The notes: generated by a model from the sequence alone, not told the origin. A stretch of 64,000 nucleotides of DNA from Verrucomicrobiaceae bacterium (GCA_016713035.1 JADJPW010000001.1:1054001-1118000), one strand, 5' to 3'. Positions 46,228-55,714 are shown, numbered from the stretch's first letter. Numbers and translations: made by a program.

Positions 46228-47658
46228 ATGTCCTCACGCCGCACATTCATCACTCAATCTCTCGCTTTCACCGCGCTCTCGGCCAGCCGCGTTCTCGGTG
46301 CCAATGACAAAATCCGACTCGCTAGCATCGGCCTCGGCGGCCAGGGTAGTGGCAATGCGGCACGCATGGCAGCATTGCCCGGGGTGGAGATCGCATGGCT
46401 CTGTGATCCAGACACCGCCGCACTCGACCGTGCAAAGCTGAAATACCCGAATGCACAGACCACGCAGGACCTGCGCAAGGTGCTGGAGGACAAGTCCATC
46501 GACGGCGTCATCGTCTCAACGGGGAATCATTGGCATGTCCTCGCCGCGATCTGGGCCATGGAGGCCGGAAAAGACGTGTACGTCGAAAAACCCGTGTCGC
46601 ATACCATCTGGGAAGGCCGCCAGCTCGTCCGTGCCGCTCGCAAACACAACCGCATTGTCCAAGGCGGCACGCAGCAGCGCAGTGACCCACTTCAAGACGA
46701 GATCAAAGCCTACCTGGACAGCGGCGTGCTGGGAAAAATCAAATACGTGCGCTGCAATCACTACAGCATGCGCAAGACCATCGGCAAACGCGACACACCG
46801 CTCACGCCACCGCCGACCGTGAATTACGATCTATGGCTCGGGCCTGCGAAGGATGAGCCGCTCTTCCGCGACAAATTCCACTACGACTGGCATTGGGACT
46901 GGAACACCGGCAACGGCGAAATGGGCAACTGGGGCCCGCACATTCTCGATGACCTGCGCAATGTGGTCTTCCGTGACCAAGTGCCTCTGCCAAAGCGTGT
47001 CATCGCCGGTGGTGGCCGCTTCGGCTGGAATGATGCTGGCGAGACACCGAACACGCACTTTGCCTACATGGACACGGGGGCTATCCCTGTGATCGTCGAT
47101 TTCCACAATCTCCCACGCCAGAAGGGCATGAATGCGCCTGATGTGTATCTGCGCCGCCGCACGGCAGCCTTCCTGGTCATCGAGTGTGAAGACGGTTACT
47201 ACACCGGCAATCGCGGCGGTGGCAGCGCCTTCGATGCCGAAGGCAAAAAGCTCCACACCTTCAAAGGCGATGGCGGCAAGACCCACGCGGCCAATTTCAT
47301 CGCCGCCATGCGCAGCCGCAAGCCAACGGACCTGAAGGCCGAAGTCGAGGCCATCCACTACTCCAGCGCCTGGTGCCACCTGGCAAACATCAGCTACCGT
47401 CTCGGTCAGAAATTCAATCGGGAGCAAGCGGAGGCCGCTTTGAAAGACTTCCAGCCCTGGAATGACGTCATCGCTGACTTCCATGATCACCTCGGTCGCA
47501 ATGAACTCGATGCCGCCACACTCGACATCAAAATGGGTCCCATGCTCGAGATCGACTCTGCCGCAGAGACCTTCACGGGTCCCACCGCGACACCCGAGGC
47601 TCTGGCCCTGCTCACTCGCGAATACCGCGCTGGTTTTGAAGTGAAGGCTCTTTCCTAA
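46228..47658 (+). CDS. Gfo/Idh/MocA-family oxidoreductase, Tat-exported
   Basis: 476 aa. ATG 46228 gives the twin-arginine signal MSSRRTFITQSLAFTALSA. The NAD(P) Rossmann domain follows (IRLASIGLGGQGSGNAAR) with the EKPVSH motif near residue 130, then the alpha/beta substrate domain with LWLGPAKDEPLFRDKFHYDW, a block typical of the large exported Verrucomicrobia/Planctomycetes branch. It probably acts on a sugar or cyclitol in the periplasm with a pre-bound cofactor. It begins 177 bp after the IS5 end; no other gene is seen in that gap. Confidence 0.92.
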   Translation: MSSRRTFITQSLAFTALSASRVLGANDKIRLASIGLGGQGSGNAARMAALPGVEIAWLCDPDTAALDRAKLKYPNAQTTQDLRKVLEDKSIDGVIVSTGNHWHVLAAIWAMEAGKDVYVEKPVSHTIWEGRQLVRAARKHNRIVQGGTQQRSDPLQDEIKAYLDSGVLGKIKYVRCNHYSMRKTIGKRDTPLTPPPTVNYDLWLGPAKDEPLFRDKFHYDWHWDWNTGNGEMGNWGPHILDDLRNVVFRDQVPLPKRVIAGGGRFGWNDAGETPNTHFAYMDTGAIPVIVDFHNLPRQKGMNAPDVYLRRRTAAFLVIECEDGYYTGNRGGGSAFDAEGKKLHTFKGDGGKTHAANFIAAMRSRKPTDLKAEVEAIHYSSAWCHLANISYRLGQKFNREQAEAALKDFQPWNDVIADFHDHLGRNELDAATLDIKMGPMLEIDSAAETFTGPTATPEALALLTREYRAGFEVKALS

Positions 47659-48379
47659 AGCCCACCTTTGCACGCACTACTTGGCCCGGCGTGATGATGT
47701 CCATCACGCCGCCACAGAGTGTAACCCGTAGCGGATAGCCTGCGTAATGCAGCGCAGCGATGACCAGCGTCGCGCAGGTGTAGCGTGGAGAGATATTATC
47801 GCCTTCATCGGGCTTCAGACCACGATTGCGCAGCCCCAGCGTGGCGGTCATGTCGTAGGCGGCCGCTTTTTCATCCGTCACGATTTGGCAAAATGCCCTG
47901 AGCCGCCCCAGATCAATATCCCCTGCCCTGGGACGAAATAGCGACCACGATTTATCCTTCAAATACTCACGCCCAGAGTTCATGTCCGCCTTTTGGCCCA
48001 TGGCGATCTGTAGCAGCCGCCACTCGCCACCGCTCGGCACTACCAGCGCCACATGGCCATAGCGAAAGAGCTCGTATGGCAGCTTCTGGATCGTTCCGCG
48101 TCGCAAATAGGCCCGCGCTTCCGCATGGCTCATGTGAAAAGCCACCACATCCCCCGCACGCACAGCGGCGATCATCTCCTGCGAGCCTTTGTGCCCCGGC
48201 AAATGCATCCCGCAAAGCGAGAAAGCCGCTTCGCCGCCCGCTGGCACCGACTCCATCCAGCGGAAAGGCACACGACCATCATGCAGTGGTGCATCCGAAG
48301 AGCGACAGCTCGCTAAGCACACACACATGAGTGAAAAGAGGATGATCAAATGGTCACGAGACAGTTGGGTGCGTTTCAT
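47612..48379 (-). CDS. YiiX-like permuted NlpC/P60 lipoprotein
   Basis: 255 aa from ATG 48379 (MKRTQLSRDHL), with a signal ending in the lipobox LASC. Motifs fit the circularly permuted papain fold: RAGDVVAFHMS, YGHVALVV with the His near the middle, and a C-terminal YTCATLVIAALHYAGY carrying the catalytic Cys. It overlaps the HTTM gene by 26 bp and is the last gene of a four-gene unit. It also overlaps the end of the oxidoreductase gene at 47612-47658 tail to tail. The substrate is probably an amide or ester link in lipid or wall. Confidence 0.82.
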   Translation of the reverse strand: MKRTQLSRDHLIILFSLMCVCLASCRSSDAPLHDGRVPFRWMESVPAGGEAAFSLCGMHLPGHKGSQEMIAAVRAGDVVAFHMSHAEARAYLRRGTIQKLPYELFRYGHVALVVPSGGEWRLLQIAMGQKADMNSGREYLKDKSWSLFRPRAGDIDLGRLRAFCQIVTDEKAAAYDMTATLGLRNRGLKPDEGDNISPRYTCATLVIAALHYAGYPLRVTLCGGVMDIITPGQVVRAKVGFRKEPSLQNQRGIRE

Positions 48380-49175
48380 AGAGAAAAAGGAATCGGTAAC
48401 CGCTGGTGGCACGCCACCGAGCAGGCACCCAGGCGGCATCAAAGACGAACAAATGCACCATCAGCATCCCCAGCGTCAGGTCAGCAAAATCAACCAGCAT
48501 CAAAATGCCCAAGTGCATGCTCACCGCAGCGATCCAGGCCCATTTTCTCCCATTGGCAAAAGTGCATAGCGGCAGAAAAAGCAACTCCAGCGCCAAGGTG
48601 CCCCAAGTCAGCATTTGCAGCATCCACGCAGGCAGCGCCATCATCCAGACACGCGGAGACCAATCACGAACTAGTGGATTCTCCATCAGCCGTATCATCG
48701 CACTACCATCGATCCAGCTCGCACTCTCCAGCTTGGTGATGCCGCTAAAAGTATAGCCCACCGCCAGCAGCACCCAGGCACACACCAGCGCCATGCGCGG
48801 CAATGAACCATCTCGCCGCGCCAAAGCACATAACACCAGCATGAGCCCCAAGTAAGCCAGAGATGGGTTCGCCGTCAGATTATTGCGATGAAACAACGCT
48901 GTACTGCCAAACCACATCAATAGCGCCGCCATACGCGGCCACCAACCAAGCATAAAGCAGCCAGCCAACAGCGTCAGCGCCACGCACCACGGCGTCGCAA
49001 TGTCCCACACCGCGAGCGGATTCGGAAACAGTCCATGCAATGGATTCAGCACGGGATCGGGGACCAATCCCGCAGAGCCAAATAACTCCGCAGCATATGG
49101 CACCAGCATACCAAAGTGCAGCACCAAATAAGCACCAAACACCACGCGAAAAACTGAATTGCCTCGTGCGTTCAT
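48354..49175 (-). CDS. HTTM-domain membrane protein (VKGC-like)
   Basis: 273 aa. The start at 49175 forms ATGA with the stop of the gene before it. About seven membrane helices; blocks FRVVFGAYLVLHFGMLVPYA, HRNNLTANPSLAYLGLMLVL and LGILMLVDFADLTLGMLMVH are those of the horizontally transferred transmembrane domain related to vitamin K-dependent gamma-carboxylase. The catalytic Lys of eukaryotic VKGC cannot be aligned by eye. Third in an overlapping operon with a di-iron hydroxylase-like protein, which suggests lipid or quinone chemistry. Confidence 0.85.
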   Translation of the reverse strand: MNARGNSVFRVVFGAYLVLHFGMLVPYAAELFGSAGLVPDPVLNPLHGLFPNPLAVWDIATPWCVALTLLAGCFMLGWWPRMAALLMWFGSTALFHRNNLTANPSLAYLGLMLVLCALARRDGSLPRMALVCAWVLLAVGYTFSGITKLESASWIDGSAMIRLMENPLVRDWSPRVWMMALPAWMLQMLTWGTLALELLFLPLCTFANGRKWAWIAAVSMHLGILMLVDFADLTLGMLMVHLFVFDAAWVPARWRATSGYRFLFLYETHPTVS

Positions 49176-49648
49176 GACTTTGGAGTGATGGAAAAATCCC
49201 ATTCTTGGCCCTCACGGTCGTGTATGCGGATCGTTGCACTGATCCAGTCCTCCGGCAGCCCCAGCTCCCGCCACATCGTCGAGTGCGGACGCAAAGCATT
49301 CGCGTGCAGACTCTCACGCAGCGGTTGCGGCAGCTTGGGCGCAAAGACCAATGCCGCACCATACACATTCCTTCGCATGTAGGGACCTCGCAGCCGTGCA
49401 TAGCGCTCTGGCGTCATTTCCAGCTCCTCGGTGCTACCATCTGCTTTTTGACCTCGCAGCCAAAAACGAGCCGTAAAGGCCTCATACCCATCTGCGGAGC
49501 AAAAAACCTTCGTAAACGGCGCAACACCGCTCACAGCCCCGATGCCCTGTAGCACCTGATTTCCCAAAAAGTAGCCTGTCATGCGAGTCAGGCCGATCAT
49601 CAGCACCACCGCTGAAGCGACCTCCCTGAGTGAAAAGTATCGTTTCAT
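49172..49648 (-). CDS. Conserved-looking membrane-anchored protein of HTTM operon
   Basis: 158 aa, family not recognised. One N-terminal membrane helix (VASAVVLMIGLTRMTGYFLG) and an extracytoplasmic domain with FCSADGYEAFTARFWLRGQK, ELEMTPERYARLRGPYMRRN and a final WISATIRIHDREGQEWDFS. It is joined by ATGA overlaps on both sides (49648-49645 and 49175-49172), so its translation is tied to the hydroxylase-like and HTTM genes. It is probably an accessory subunit. Confidence 0.8.
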   Translation of the reverse strand: MKRYFSLREVASAVVLMIGLTRMTGYFLGNQVLQGIGAVSGVAPFTKVFCSADGYEAFTARFWLRGQKADGSTEELEMTPERYARLRGPYMRRNVYGAALVFAPKLPQPLRESLHANALRPHSTMWRELGLPEDWISATIRIHDREGQEWDFSITPKS

Positions 49649-50438
49649 GATTCAGTGGTCATTTTTTGCATCATGCAGGCTGTGCGCTTGCCACAGCCCA
49701 TGCAGGTCGGCGGCAGCGGCAACTTATGAACATCTTTGAAAGCCAGCATCTCCGTGAACATCTGCTCTCTAGGCATCTCGAAACCGCACTCCGTCGGGTT
49801 TTCACGCGGATTTTCAAAAGTACCGAATAGCATGTCCCACACTGGGAGGTCTGCGTAATTACCGCTATGCCGCGCACGCTGATGATGCACCCGGTGCGAC
49901 TCTGGCCTCTGGATGAAATGACCGATCCAGCGCGGCGTGCGGATGTTCCAATGGTAAAAATACTCTGCCACCGCCGTCAGAGCCGTATAGATGGCACCAG
50001 CCGTCGCATCACAGCCTAATAGACAATAAATCAGCGCCGCGCTGATGACCGAATTGATCCCAATCTCCAACGGGTGCTTATAAAAGCTCGTCAGCACCTC
50101 GATCCGCGATGCGGAGTGATGGAGCTGGTGGCACAAGCGCCAGAATAAAGCCGACTCATGCCGCAAACGATGCCATCCATAATAAACCAACGTGGAAATC
50201 ACATACGCAATCCCAGCCGCCACCGGCGCAGAGAACTCCCGGGATAGATGCAGCACGCTGAACTCCTGAAACCAGCGATCCCAAGCCACACCTGCCAGCA
50301 CCACGATCCCGGCCTGCACCGCATTGATGATCACGATCCTGCGCCACCACCCACGCACCACCGGCAGTTCCGCCCCAGGAAAAGGCGTTCCACAACAATG
50401 AAAAAAGCAGCGATAGCGATGAGGATGGCGATGAGCAT
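49645..50438 (-). CDS. Sterol desaturase/fatty acid hydroxylase family protein (probable one-base error near start)
   Basis: Integral-membrane di-iron enzyme of the family. Histidine boxes: HRLRHE, HQLHHS, and HRVHHQRARH, with AEYFYHWNIRTPRW between. The open frame extends to 50508, but its first 40 residues look foreign. From ATG 50438 another frame gives MLIAILIAIAAFFIVVERLF, a proper first membrane helix, and rejoins the main frame at PGAELPVVRGWW if one base is added to the GG pair at 50379-50380. About 264 aa after that correction. Likely to hydroxylate or desaturate a lipid acyl or isoprenoid chain. First gene of the four-gene operon. Confidence 0.85.
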
Positions 50439-50606
50439 GCACCATTTCTCGCGCTCCAGAGTCCAAAACGCGCATTGATAAAACAAAGTGCAGCATCAAG
50501 ATCGTCAATAAGTGAAAAGGAGGAGGTTTCGTGAGCTTCGGCGACTTTTTTAGGCCATCAGGTTCTCTGAAATGCCTCCCACAGCACCCACGTTGCCATT
50601 GCCATC

Positions 50607-51965
50607 ATGCTTACACGCCGCCATTTCCTCCACACTGCCGCTCTTAGCGCCATCGCATCGCCGAACATTCTGCGTGCGCAAGATTCGAAACAAAAAATCC
50701 GCGTCGCGTGCGTGGGCATCGGCCAGATGGGCAATGGCGCGGTGAAAGGCTCGCTCAAGGAGGAAATCGTCGCCTTTTGCGATGTCGATTGGCGCGATCT
50801 CGGTGCACGCAGCGCAGGAGCCATCGCCAAAGAGCACCCGAGCGTGCCGAAGTTCACCGACTTCCGCGAGATGCTCGACAAAAAGGGCTCCGAGATCGAC
50901 GCCGTGCTCATCTCCACGCCGGATCACACCCACTTCGCCGCCGCCATGGCTGCGATGGAAGCAAAGAAGCACGTCTTTGTGCAGAAGCCGCTCGCCCACA
51001 ACATCTGGCAAGTACGCACGCTGCAAAAAGCCGCGCACAAATACGGCGTGCAGACTGTCATGGGCAATCAAGGCCACTGCTGGGAGGGCATTCGCTTGGT
51101 CAAAGAATGGTTCGAAGCTGGCGTGCTCGGTGAGGTGAAGGAAGTGCATTGCTGGACGGATCGCCCCCTCGGCCACATGGGATTCATCCAGCCACCGCCC
51201 ACCACCACGCCCCAGTCACAAGCTGTGCCCGAAGGCTTATCATGGGACCTCTGGCAAGGCCCAGTGGCCCCTCGCGACTACTCCGAACAATACATGCCCC
51301 AGCGCTGGCGCGGCTGGTGGGACTACGGCTGCGGTGGACTCGGCGACATCGGCTGCCATTGCCTCGATGCGCCATTTTGGGCACTTCAGCTTGGTTTGCC
51401 GGAAAAAGTCGAAATCATCGAACAACAGCCCACCACGCTCAAAGGCTACACGTCAAACAAATCGCACATCATCTTCCATTTCGCTGCACGCGGCACTTTG
51501 CCGCCCGTACAGATTCACTGGTATGAAGGCGGCTTGCAGCCCGAGCGTCTGCCAGGCATGGACAAGCCGCTGCCCTCCAACGGCATGATCATGAAAGGCA
51601 GCAAAGAAACCCTCTACTCCGACGGCATGCGTGTCCAAAGCCCACAACTCTGGCCCCGCGAGCGCATGACGCCTCTCCTGGACATCCTCCGCCGCAAGCC
51701 ACTGCCGCGCTCTGTGGCTGGCGATCCGATTGGTGAGCTCTTTGCAGCCATTCGCGGCGAAATCCCACACGCAGGCTCCCACTTCGACTATGCCTGCCCA
51801 TTGACCGAACTCGTGAACGTCGGCGTCTTGGCCATCCGCAGCGGCAAAACCATCGAATGGGACGCCGCTGCCATGAAAGTCAAAAACGCCCCCGATTTTG
51901 ACACCTGGATCAAAGAACCCGTCCGCGATGGCTGGAACTACGGCGAGGACCTCTGGAAGGCCTAA
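50607..51965 (+). CDS. Gfo/Idh/MocA-family oxidoreductase, Tat-exported
   Basis: 452 aa with the twin-arginine signal LTRRHFLHTAALSAIASP. Rossmann domain (IRVACVGIGQMGNGAVKG), the variant QKPLAHNIW in place of EKP, and a C-terminal domain with GDIGCHCLDAPFWAL and GHCWEGIRLVKEWF. The QKP form is seen in this exported subgroup. Paralogous to the gene at 46228 but clearly different, so probably another substrate. It stands alone and ends 3 bp before the Rpn remnant. Confidence 0.92.
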   Translation: MLTRRHFLHTAALSAIASPNILRAQDSKQKIRVACVGIGQMGNGAVKGSLKEEIVAFCDVDWRDLGARSAGAIAKEHPSVPKFTDFREMLDKKGSEIDAVLISTPDHTHFAAAMAAMEAKKHVFVQKPLAHNIWQVRTLQKAAHKYGVQTVMGNQGHCWEGIRLVKEWFEAGVLGEVKEVHCWTDRPLGHMGFIQPPPTTTPQSQAVPEGLSWDLWQGPVAPRDYSEQYMPQRWRGWWDYGCGGLGDIGCHCLDAPFWALQLGLPEKVEIIEQQPTTLKGYTSNKSHIIFHFAARGTLPPVQIHWYEGGLQPERLPGMDKPLPSNGMIMKGSKETLYSDGMRVQSPQLWPRERMTPLLDILRRKPLPRSVAGDPIGELFAAIRGEIPHAGSHFDYACPLTELVNVGVLAIRSGKTIEWDAAAMKVKNAPDFDTWIKEPVRDGWNYGEDLWKA

Positions 51966-51968
51966 GTC

Positions 51969-52760
51969 TTACTTCTTAAAGCGGGCGTTGTACTGAGCCT
52001 CCAGCTCACGGAACCTAGTTTCGAGGGCGGAAATTTCCATATCCATCAGCACAGAAGTGCCAGAAGACTGAAGTCCTAAAAACTGCTCGATCTTCCCAGA
52101 CCAGACACCAAGATCCTGGCCTTCCAGTCGGCCTTCTTGGCGACCTTCGACACGGCCTTCGACGCGACCTTCGTTGCGGAGTTTTTGAGCGAGTGACATG
52201 GCTTCGTTTTTGAGTTCAGGTAATGCGGAAAGGGTATGAGAGATGCTCTCCACGTCAAGGTTGATGTCGATATGCACAGCGTAGAGCAGGCAGGGGAAAG
52301 GGTTCCTCAATAGAAGCGTGAGCCCACATTACCGGCCAAAAACCCATCAGGCGTTTTCCATTGCAAAATGCCGCATCTGAGGACGCGTTGCTCGGATCAA
52401 ACTGGCTCAGACGGGAGCGGCGGAAACTGGGCAAAAACGGCCCAGCAGACTCTCCAGATCAGGCGGAAGACGAAAGCGCTCACCAAGGCAAGCGGAACGC
52501 TTTCTGAGCCAACAGAAGATACGCTTCACTGTGAGAGTAGTCCGGGATTGTTGGAGATTCTGCCGAACAAACGAAGCGGGCTGCAACGCCAACGTGCTCC
52601 AATCCGCAGCGGCGACGATGTCTGCCGGCAAATGCCCCTGGAAGAATTCCATCGCTTTTTTGGGATCGGAAAGCATGCACCGCGCAAAGGCGTCGTGCGG
52701 CTGTGAGGCCAATTCTTGCTCGAAATCACTCATTACCGCATCCAAATCTCTCTTCGGCAT
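51969..52760 (-). pseudogene. Decayed Rpn-family recombination-promoting nuclease
   Basis: The N-terminal part (52760-52407) reads SQPHDAFARCMLSDPKKAME, GHLPADIV, WSTLALQPASFV and SRTTLT, the start of Rpn/PD-(D/E)XK transposase-like nucleases. It then loses the frame, and a fragment of the following EAYLLLAQ strand lies in another frame. The C-terminal part (52310-51969) shows PELKNEAMSLAQKLRNEGRV and the usual EGR-rich tail. The middle, including the catalytic D/E-x-K residues, is deleted. The ORF visible at each end is therefore not a gene in its own right. Confidence 0.78.
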
Positions 52761-52779
52761 CTTTCAACCACTCTTCCAT

Positions 52780-54246
52780 ATGCATCGTTTCTTGATCCTC
52801 CTTTCGTCGCTCGTGCTCCTGCATTCGTCGTTGGTGGCAAAGCAGCCCAACATTCTCTGGCTCATCGGCGAGAACCTCAGTCACGATCTCGGGTGCTACG
52901 GAGCGAAGGGCGTCCACACGCCTCATCTCGACAAGCTCGCGGCTGAAGGAGTGCGCTACACGCGGGTGTTCTCGACCAATCCTGCCTGCGCACCGAGTCG
53001 CTCGGCGTTTTTCACCGGCATGTATCAGACCACGATCGATACGCATCCGATGCGATCACATCGCAGTGACGCCTTTCGACTACCCGCAGGTGTGAGACCA
53101 ATAACGCAGCGCTTGCGTGATGCGGGCTTTTTCACGGCCAATATCAAGACCGCCAATGGCGAAAGCGTCGGCACGGGCAAGCTCGACCTCAACTTCGTCA
53201 ATGAAGGCCCCATCTATGATGAAAACTCGCAGGACTGGAGCACGCTGAAGTCTCACCAGCCCTTCTTCGCGGTCGTGAACAGCGAGGAAAACGAATACGA
53301 CATCTATGACCGCAAAAGTGCCGAGAAGGACCGCGTGAAATGGGTGGGCGAGGATATCCATGTGCAGCATGCCAAGCCGGAAACCGTCACACCGCCGCCT
53401 TACTACCCGGATCATCCAGTGGTGCGGCAGGAGTGGTCTAGATACCTGAATTCCGTCTCCGGCATGGATCTGCGTTTTGGCAAAGTGCTGGCGGAACTCC
53501 GTGCTGATGGCCTGGAGGAAGACACGATCATCATTTTCTTCGGTGACAATGGTCGCTTGGAGCCACGCGGCATTCATTGGTGCTACGATAATGGCCTGCG
53601 TGTGCCCATGATCATCCGGTGGCCGAAAAATCATGCCGCACCGCCAAAATGGAGACTAGGCAGCGTCGATGACCGCCTGCTGAGCCTCATCGACGTCACC
53701 GCTACCACGCTCGATCTCGTGGGCATTGAGCATCCGTCGCTCATGCAGGGCCGCGTTTTCCTCGGTGATCACACTGCTCCACCCCGCCGCTTCGTATTCG
53801 CCGCACGCGACCGCATTGATGAGGCCGTACAGCGTATTCGCAGCGTGCACGACGAGCGTTTCCACTACATCCGCACTTTTACCTCCGGCCCCACCTTTGC
53901 CTCTCTGAATCGCTACAAAGAAAAATGCTTCCCCATTCAGTCCCTCATGCGCAAACTTCACTCCGAGGGCAAGCTCAGTGGCTCGCCGCTCGCCCTCATG
54001 CAGCGCACGGGTCCATGTGAGGAGCTGTTCGACACGCAAGCTGATCCGCATGAAATCCACGATCTCTCCAAGTCCACCGCCCCAGAGCACCGCGAGGCGC
54101 TCACTCGCCTGCGTGCTGCGCTAGACACCTGGATCATCGAAACCAATGACCGTGGTGCCATACCGGAGCCACCTGGGATCATCGCACCGTTTGAAAAGGA
54201 AATGCACGATTGGTTCGGCACGCCCTCTTGGGTGACGAGGCCATAA
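52780..54246 (+). CDS. Type I sulfatase, exported
   Basis: 488 aa from ATG 52780, giving a signal peptide (FLILLSSLVLLHSSLVA). Formylglycine motif CAPSR at Cys70 followed by SAFFTG; a metal site begins IGENLSHDLGCYG, where Glu-Asn replaces the usual Asp-Asp, as in N-sulfoglucosamine sulfohydrolase-like members; GDNGRLEPRG is the second metal site. The upstream in-frame extension to 52531 crosses the Rpn remnant and is not coding. The substrate is probably a sulfated glycan. Tail to tail with rsmH. Confidence 0.93.
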   Translation: MHRFLILLSSLVLLHSSLVAKQPNILWLIGENLSHDLGCYGAKGVHTPHLDKLAAEGVRYTRVFSTNPACAPSRSAFFTGMYQTTIDTHPMRSHRSDAFRLPAGVRPITQRLRDAGFFTANIKTANGESVGTGKLDLNFVNEGPIYDENSQDWSTLKSHQPFFAVVNSEENEYDIYDRKSAEKDRVKWVGEDIHVQHAKPETVTPPPYYPDHPVVRQEWSRYLNSVSGMDLRFGKVLAELRADGLEEDTIIIFFGDNGRLEPRGIHWCYDNGLRVPMIIRWPKNHAAPPKWRLGSVDDRLLSLIDVTATTLDLVGIEHPSLMQGRVFLGDHTAPPRRFVFAARDRIDEAVQRIRSVHDERFHYIRTFTSGPTFASLNRYKEKCFPIQSLMRKLHSEGKLSGSPLALMQRTGPCEELFDTQADPHEIHDLSKSTAPEHREALTRLRAALDTWIIETNDRGAIPEPPGIIAPFEKEMHDWFGTPSWVTRP

Positions 54247-54267
54247 GACTTGATACCGTAGTGCGAA

Positions 54268-55302
54268 TCACGCCTTCCGTGCCCAGCGCAGCTTCGCAGG
54301 TGCTGAGCGTGGATTGGAGCGTAATTCGTCTGCGGATGGGCGAATGACCTCATCGTTGGTCTCGCTAAATATGCCCCCACGTAGGCCATCGCGAAACAGG
54401 TGCTTCACGCGACGATCTTCGCCACTGTGAAAGGTCAAGATGGCGACTCTGCCGCCGGATCGCAGACAATCTGGCAAACGAGCCAAAAATGCATCCAATG
54501 CGGTGAATTCCTCATTCACCGCGATGCGTAGCGCCTGGAAAACGCGGCGCACGGCGGCTTCTCGCTCCTCAGTATCGAGTTGGCGTGGCAAGGCGGCTCG
54601 GATCGACTCTGCAAATGCGAGTGTGGTGGCCTGATCTGTGCCAGCGAGTGCGACAGCGAGCAATTCCGCGCGGGGCTCATCTGCATTCTCTGAGAGGATG
54701 CCGCGTAGTTTCTCAGCCGAGAGCCTTTGCAGCATCTCACGGGCTGTGATGCCGCGCTGTGGGTTCATGCGCATATCCAGCGGGCCATCATGCTTGAAGC
54801 TGAAGCCCCTAGAGGGATTATCGAACTGCATCGAAGAGCAGCCCAGGTCCGCCAAAATCACGTCTGCACCATCCGACCAACCGATTTGGTCGATAGCCCG
54901 GCGCAGGCCCGCGAAATTCATGCGCTGGATGATGAGTGCCTCTGGGGCTGCCTTTTCACGCAGACGTGCCTCCGTGCGCACGATTTCGACTGGATCTTGA
55001 TCGAGCGCGAGGAGTGTGACTCCGGCCTCTAGCAAAGCTGCTGCATGGCCGCCATGCCCGAGTGTGCAGTCCACTGCACGCTCACCCGGCTGCGGTGCGA
55101 GCACCTGCATGATCTCTGATAATAAAATAGGCACATGACGGCCAGCGGGCGTCTTGCCTGCCGCGCGGACCTTTGCCAGCGTCTCAGCATCCCCTGCGTG
55201 CTCCTTGTATTTTTGATCAAAGCGGCGCGGATTTTTGCCCGCATAGCGTGGTCTGCGGCGATGCGGAGGCATCAGCGGTGGTGGAGGGGCTTCTTCGCTC
55301 AC
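54268..55302 (-). CDS. rsmH: 16S rRNA (cytosine-1402-N4)-methyltransferase
   Basis: 344 aa, GTG start at 55302. An Arg/Pro-rich N-terminal extension of about 50 residues precedes the family start (HVPILLSEIMQVL). SAM-binding DCTLGHGGHAAALLEAG, ALDQDP, ILADLGCSSMQFDNPSRGFS and LTFHSGEDRRVKH are diagnostic. It modifies the decoding centre of the 30S subunit. It is usually in the mra/dcw cell-division cluster; here ftsL, ftsI and mraZ are absent. Its start overlaps the MazG-like gene's stop (GTGA). Confidence 0.95.
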   Translation of the reverse strand: MSEEAPPPPLMPPHRRRPRYAGKNPRRFDQKYKEHAGDAETLAKVRAAGKTPAGRHVPILLSEIMQVLAPQPGERAVDCTLGHGGHAAALLEAGVTLLALDQDPVEIVRTEARLREKAAPEALIIQRMNFAGLRRAIDQIGWSDGADVILADLGCSSMQFDNPSRGFSFKHDGPLDMRMNPQRGITAREMLQRLSAEKLRGILSENADEPRAELLAVALAGTDQATTLAFAESIRAALPRQLDTEEREAAVRRVFQALRIAVNEEFTALDAFLARLPDCLRSGGRVAILTFHSGEDRRVKHLFRDGLRGGIFSETNDEVIRPSADELRSNPRSAPAKLRWARKA

Positions 55303-55643
55303 AATTCGTTGTACTTGGCGTTACTACCGCGTGCCTTTTCCACCGGATAGCGTGTTTCATTGCGCTCGAGTTTCGCGAGCATGGCACTACCCAGATCGAC
55401 GCCCAGATTATGCGCTAGTTCAAAGAGCAAGATGCCCACATCGGCCATCTCATCTTTGAGCTCCGGCAGTTTTTCCCGTGTGCGTTGTTCGAGCTGCTCT
55501 GGCTGCTGCCAGACAAAGTGCTGGAGCAACTCCCCTGCCTCCGCTGTGATGGCGACGGCGAGCTCTTTCGGGTTATGGAATTGCATCCAGTCACGAGCGT
55601 CGCGAAAGGCGATGATGCGTGCAGTGATGTCGGAGATGGTCAT
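55299..55643 (-). CDS. MazG-like nucleotide pyrophosphohydrolase
   Basis: 114 aa from ATG 55643 (MTISDITARIIAFRDAR). The all-alpha NTP-PPase motif is present: AITAEAGELLQHFVW, then LKDEMADVGILLFELAHNLG with the second metal-binding ExxD. It hydrolyses non-canonical or excess nucleoside triphosphates to monophosphates; its length fits the short RS21-C6/YpjD-like group. Coupled by a four-base overlap to rsmH. Confidence 0.9.
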   Translation of the reverse strand: MTISDITARIIAFRDARDWMQFHNPKELAVAITAEAGELLQHFVWQQPEQLEQRTREKLPELKDEMADVGILLFELAHNLGVDLGSAMLAKLERNETRYPVEKARGSNAKYNEL

Positions 55644-55714
55644 GGTTTGGGTGGGCAAGATATGCACAAAGTGGGGTATTGACGGACTTCTGCGTATCGG
55701 AGATGCTGCGGGGT

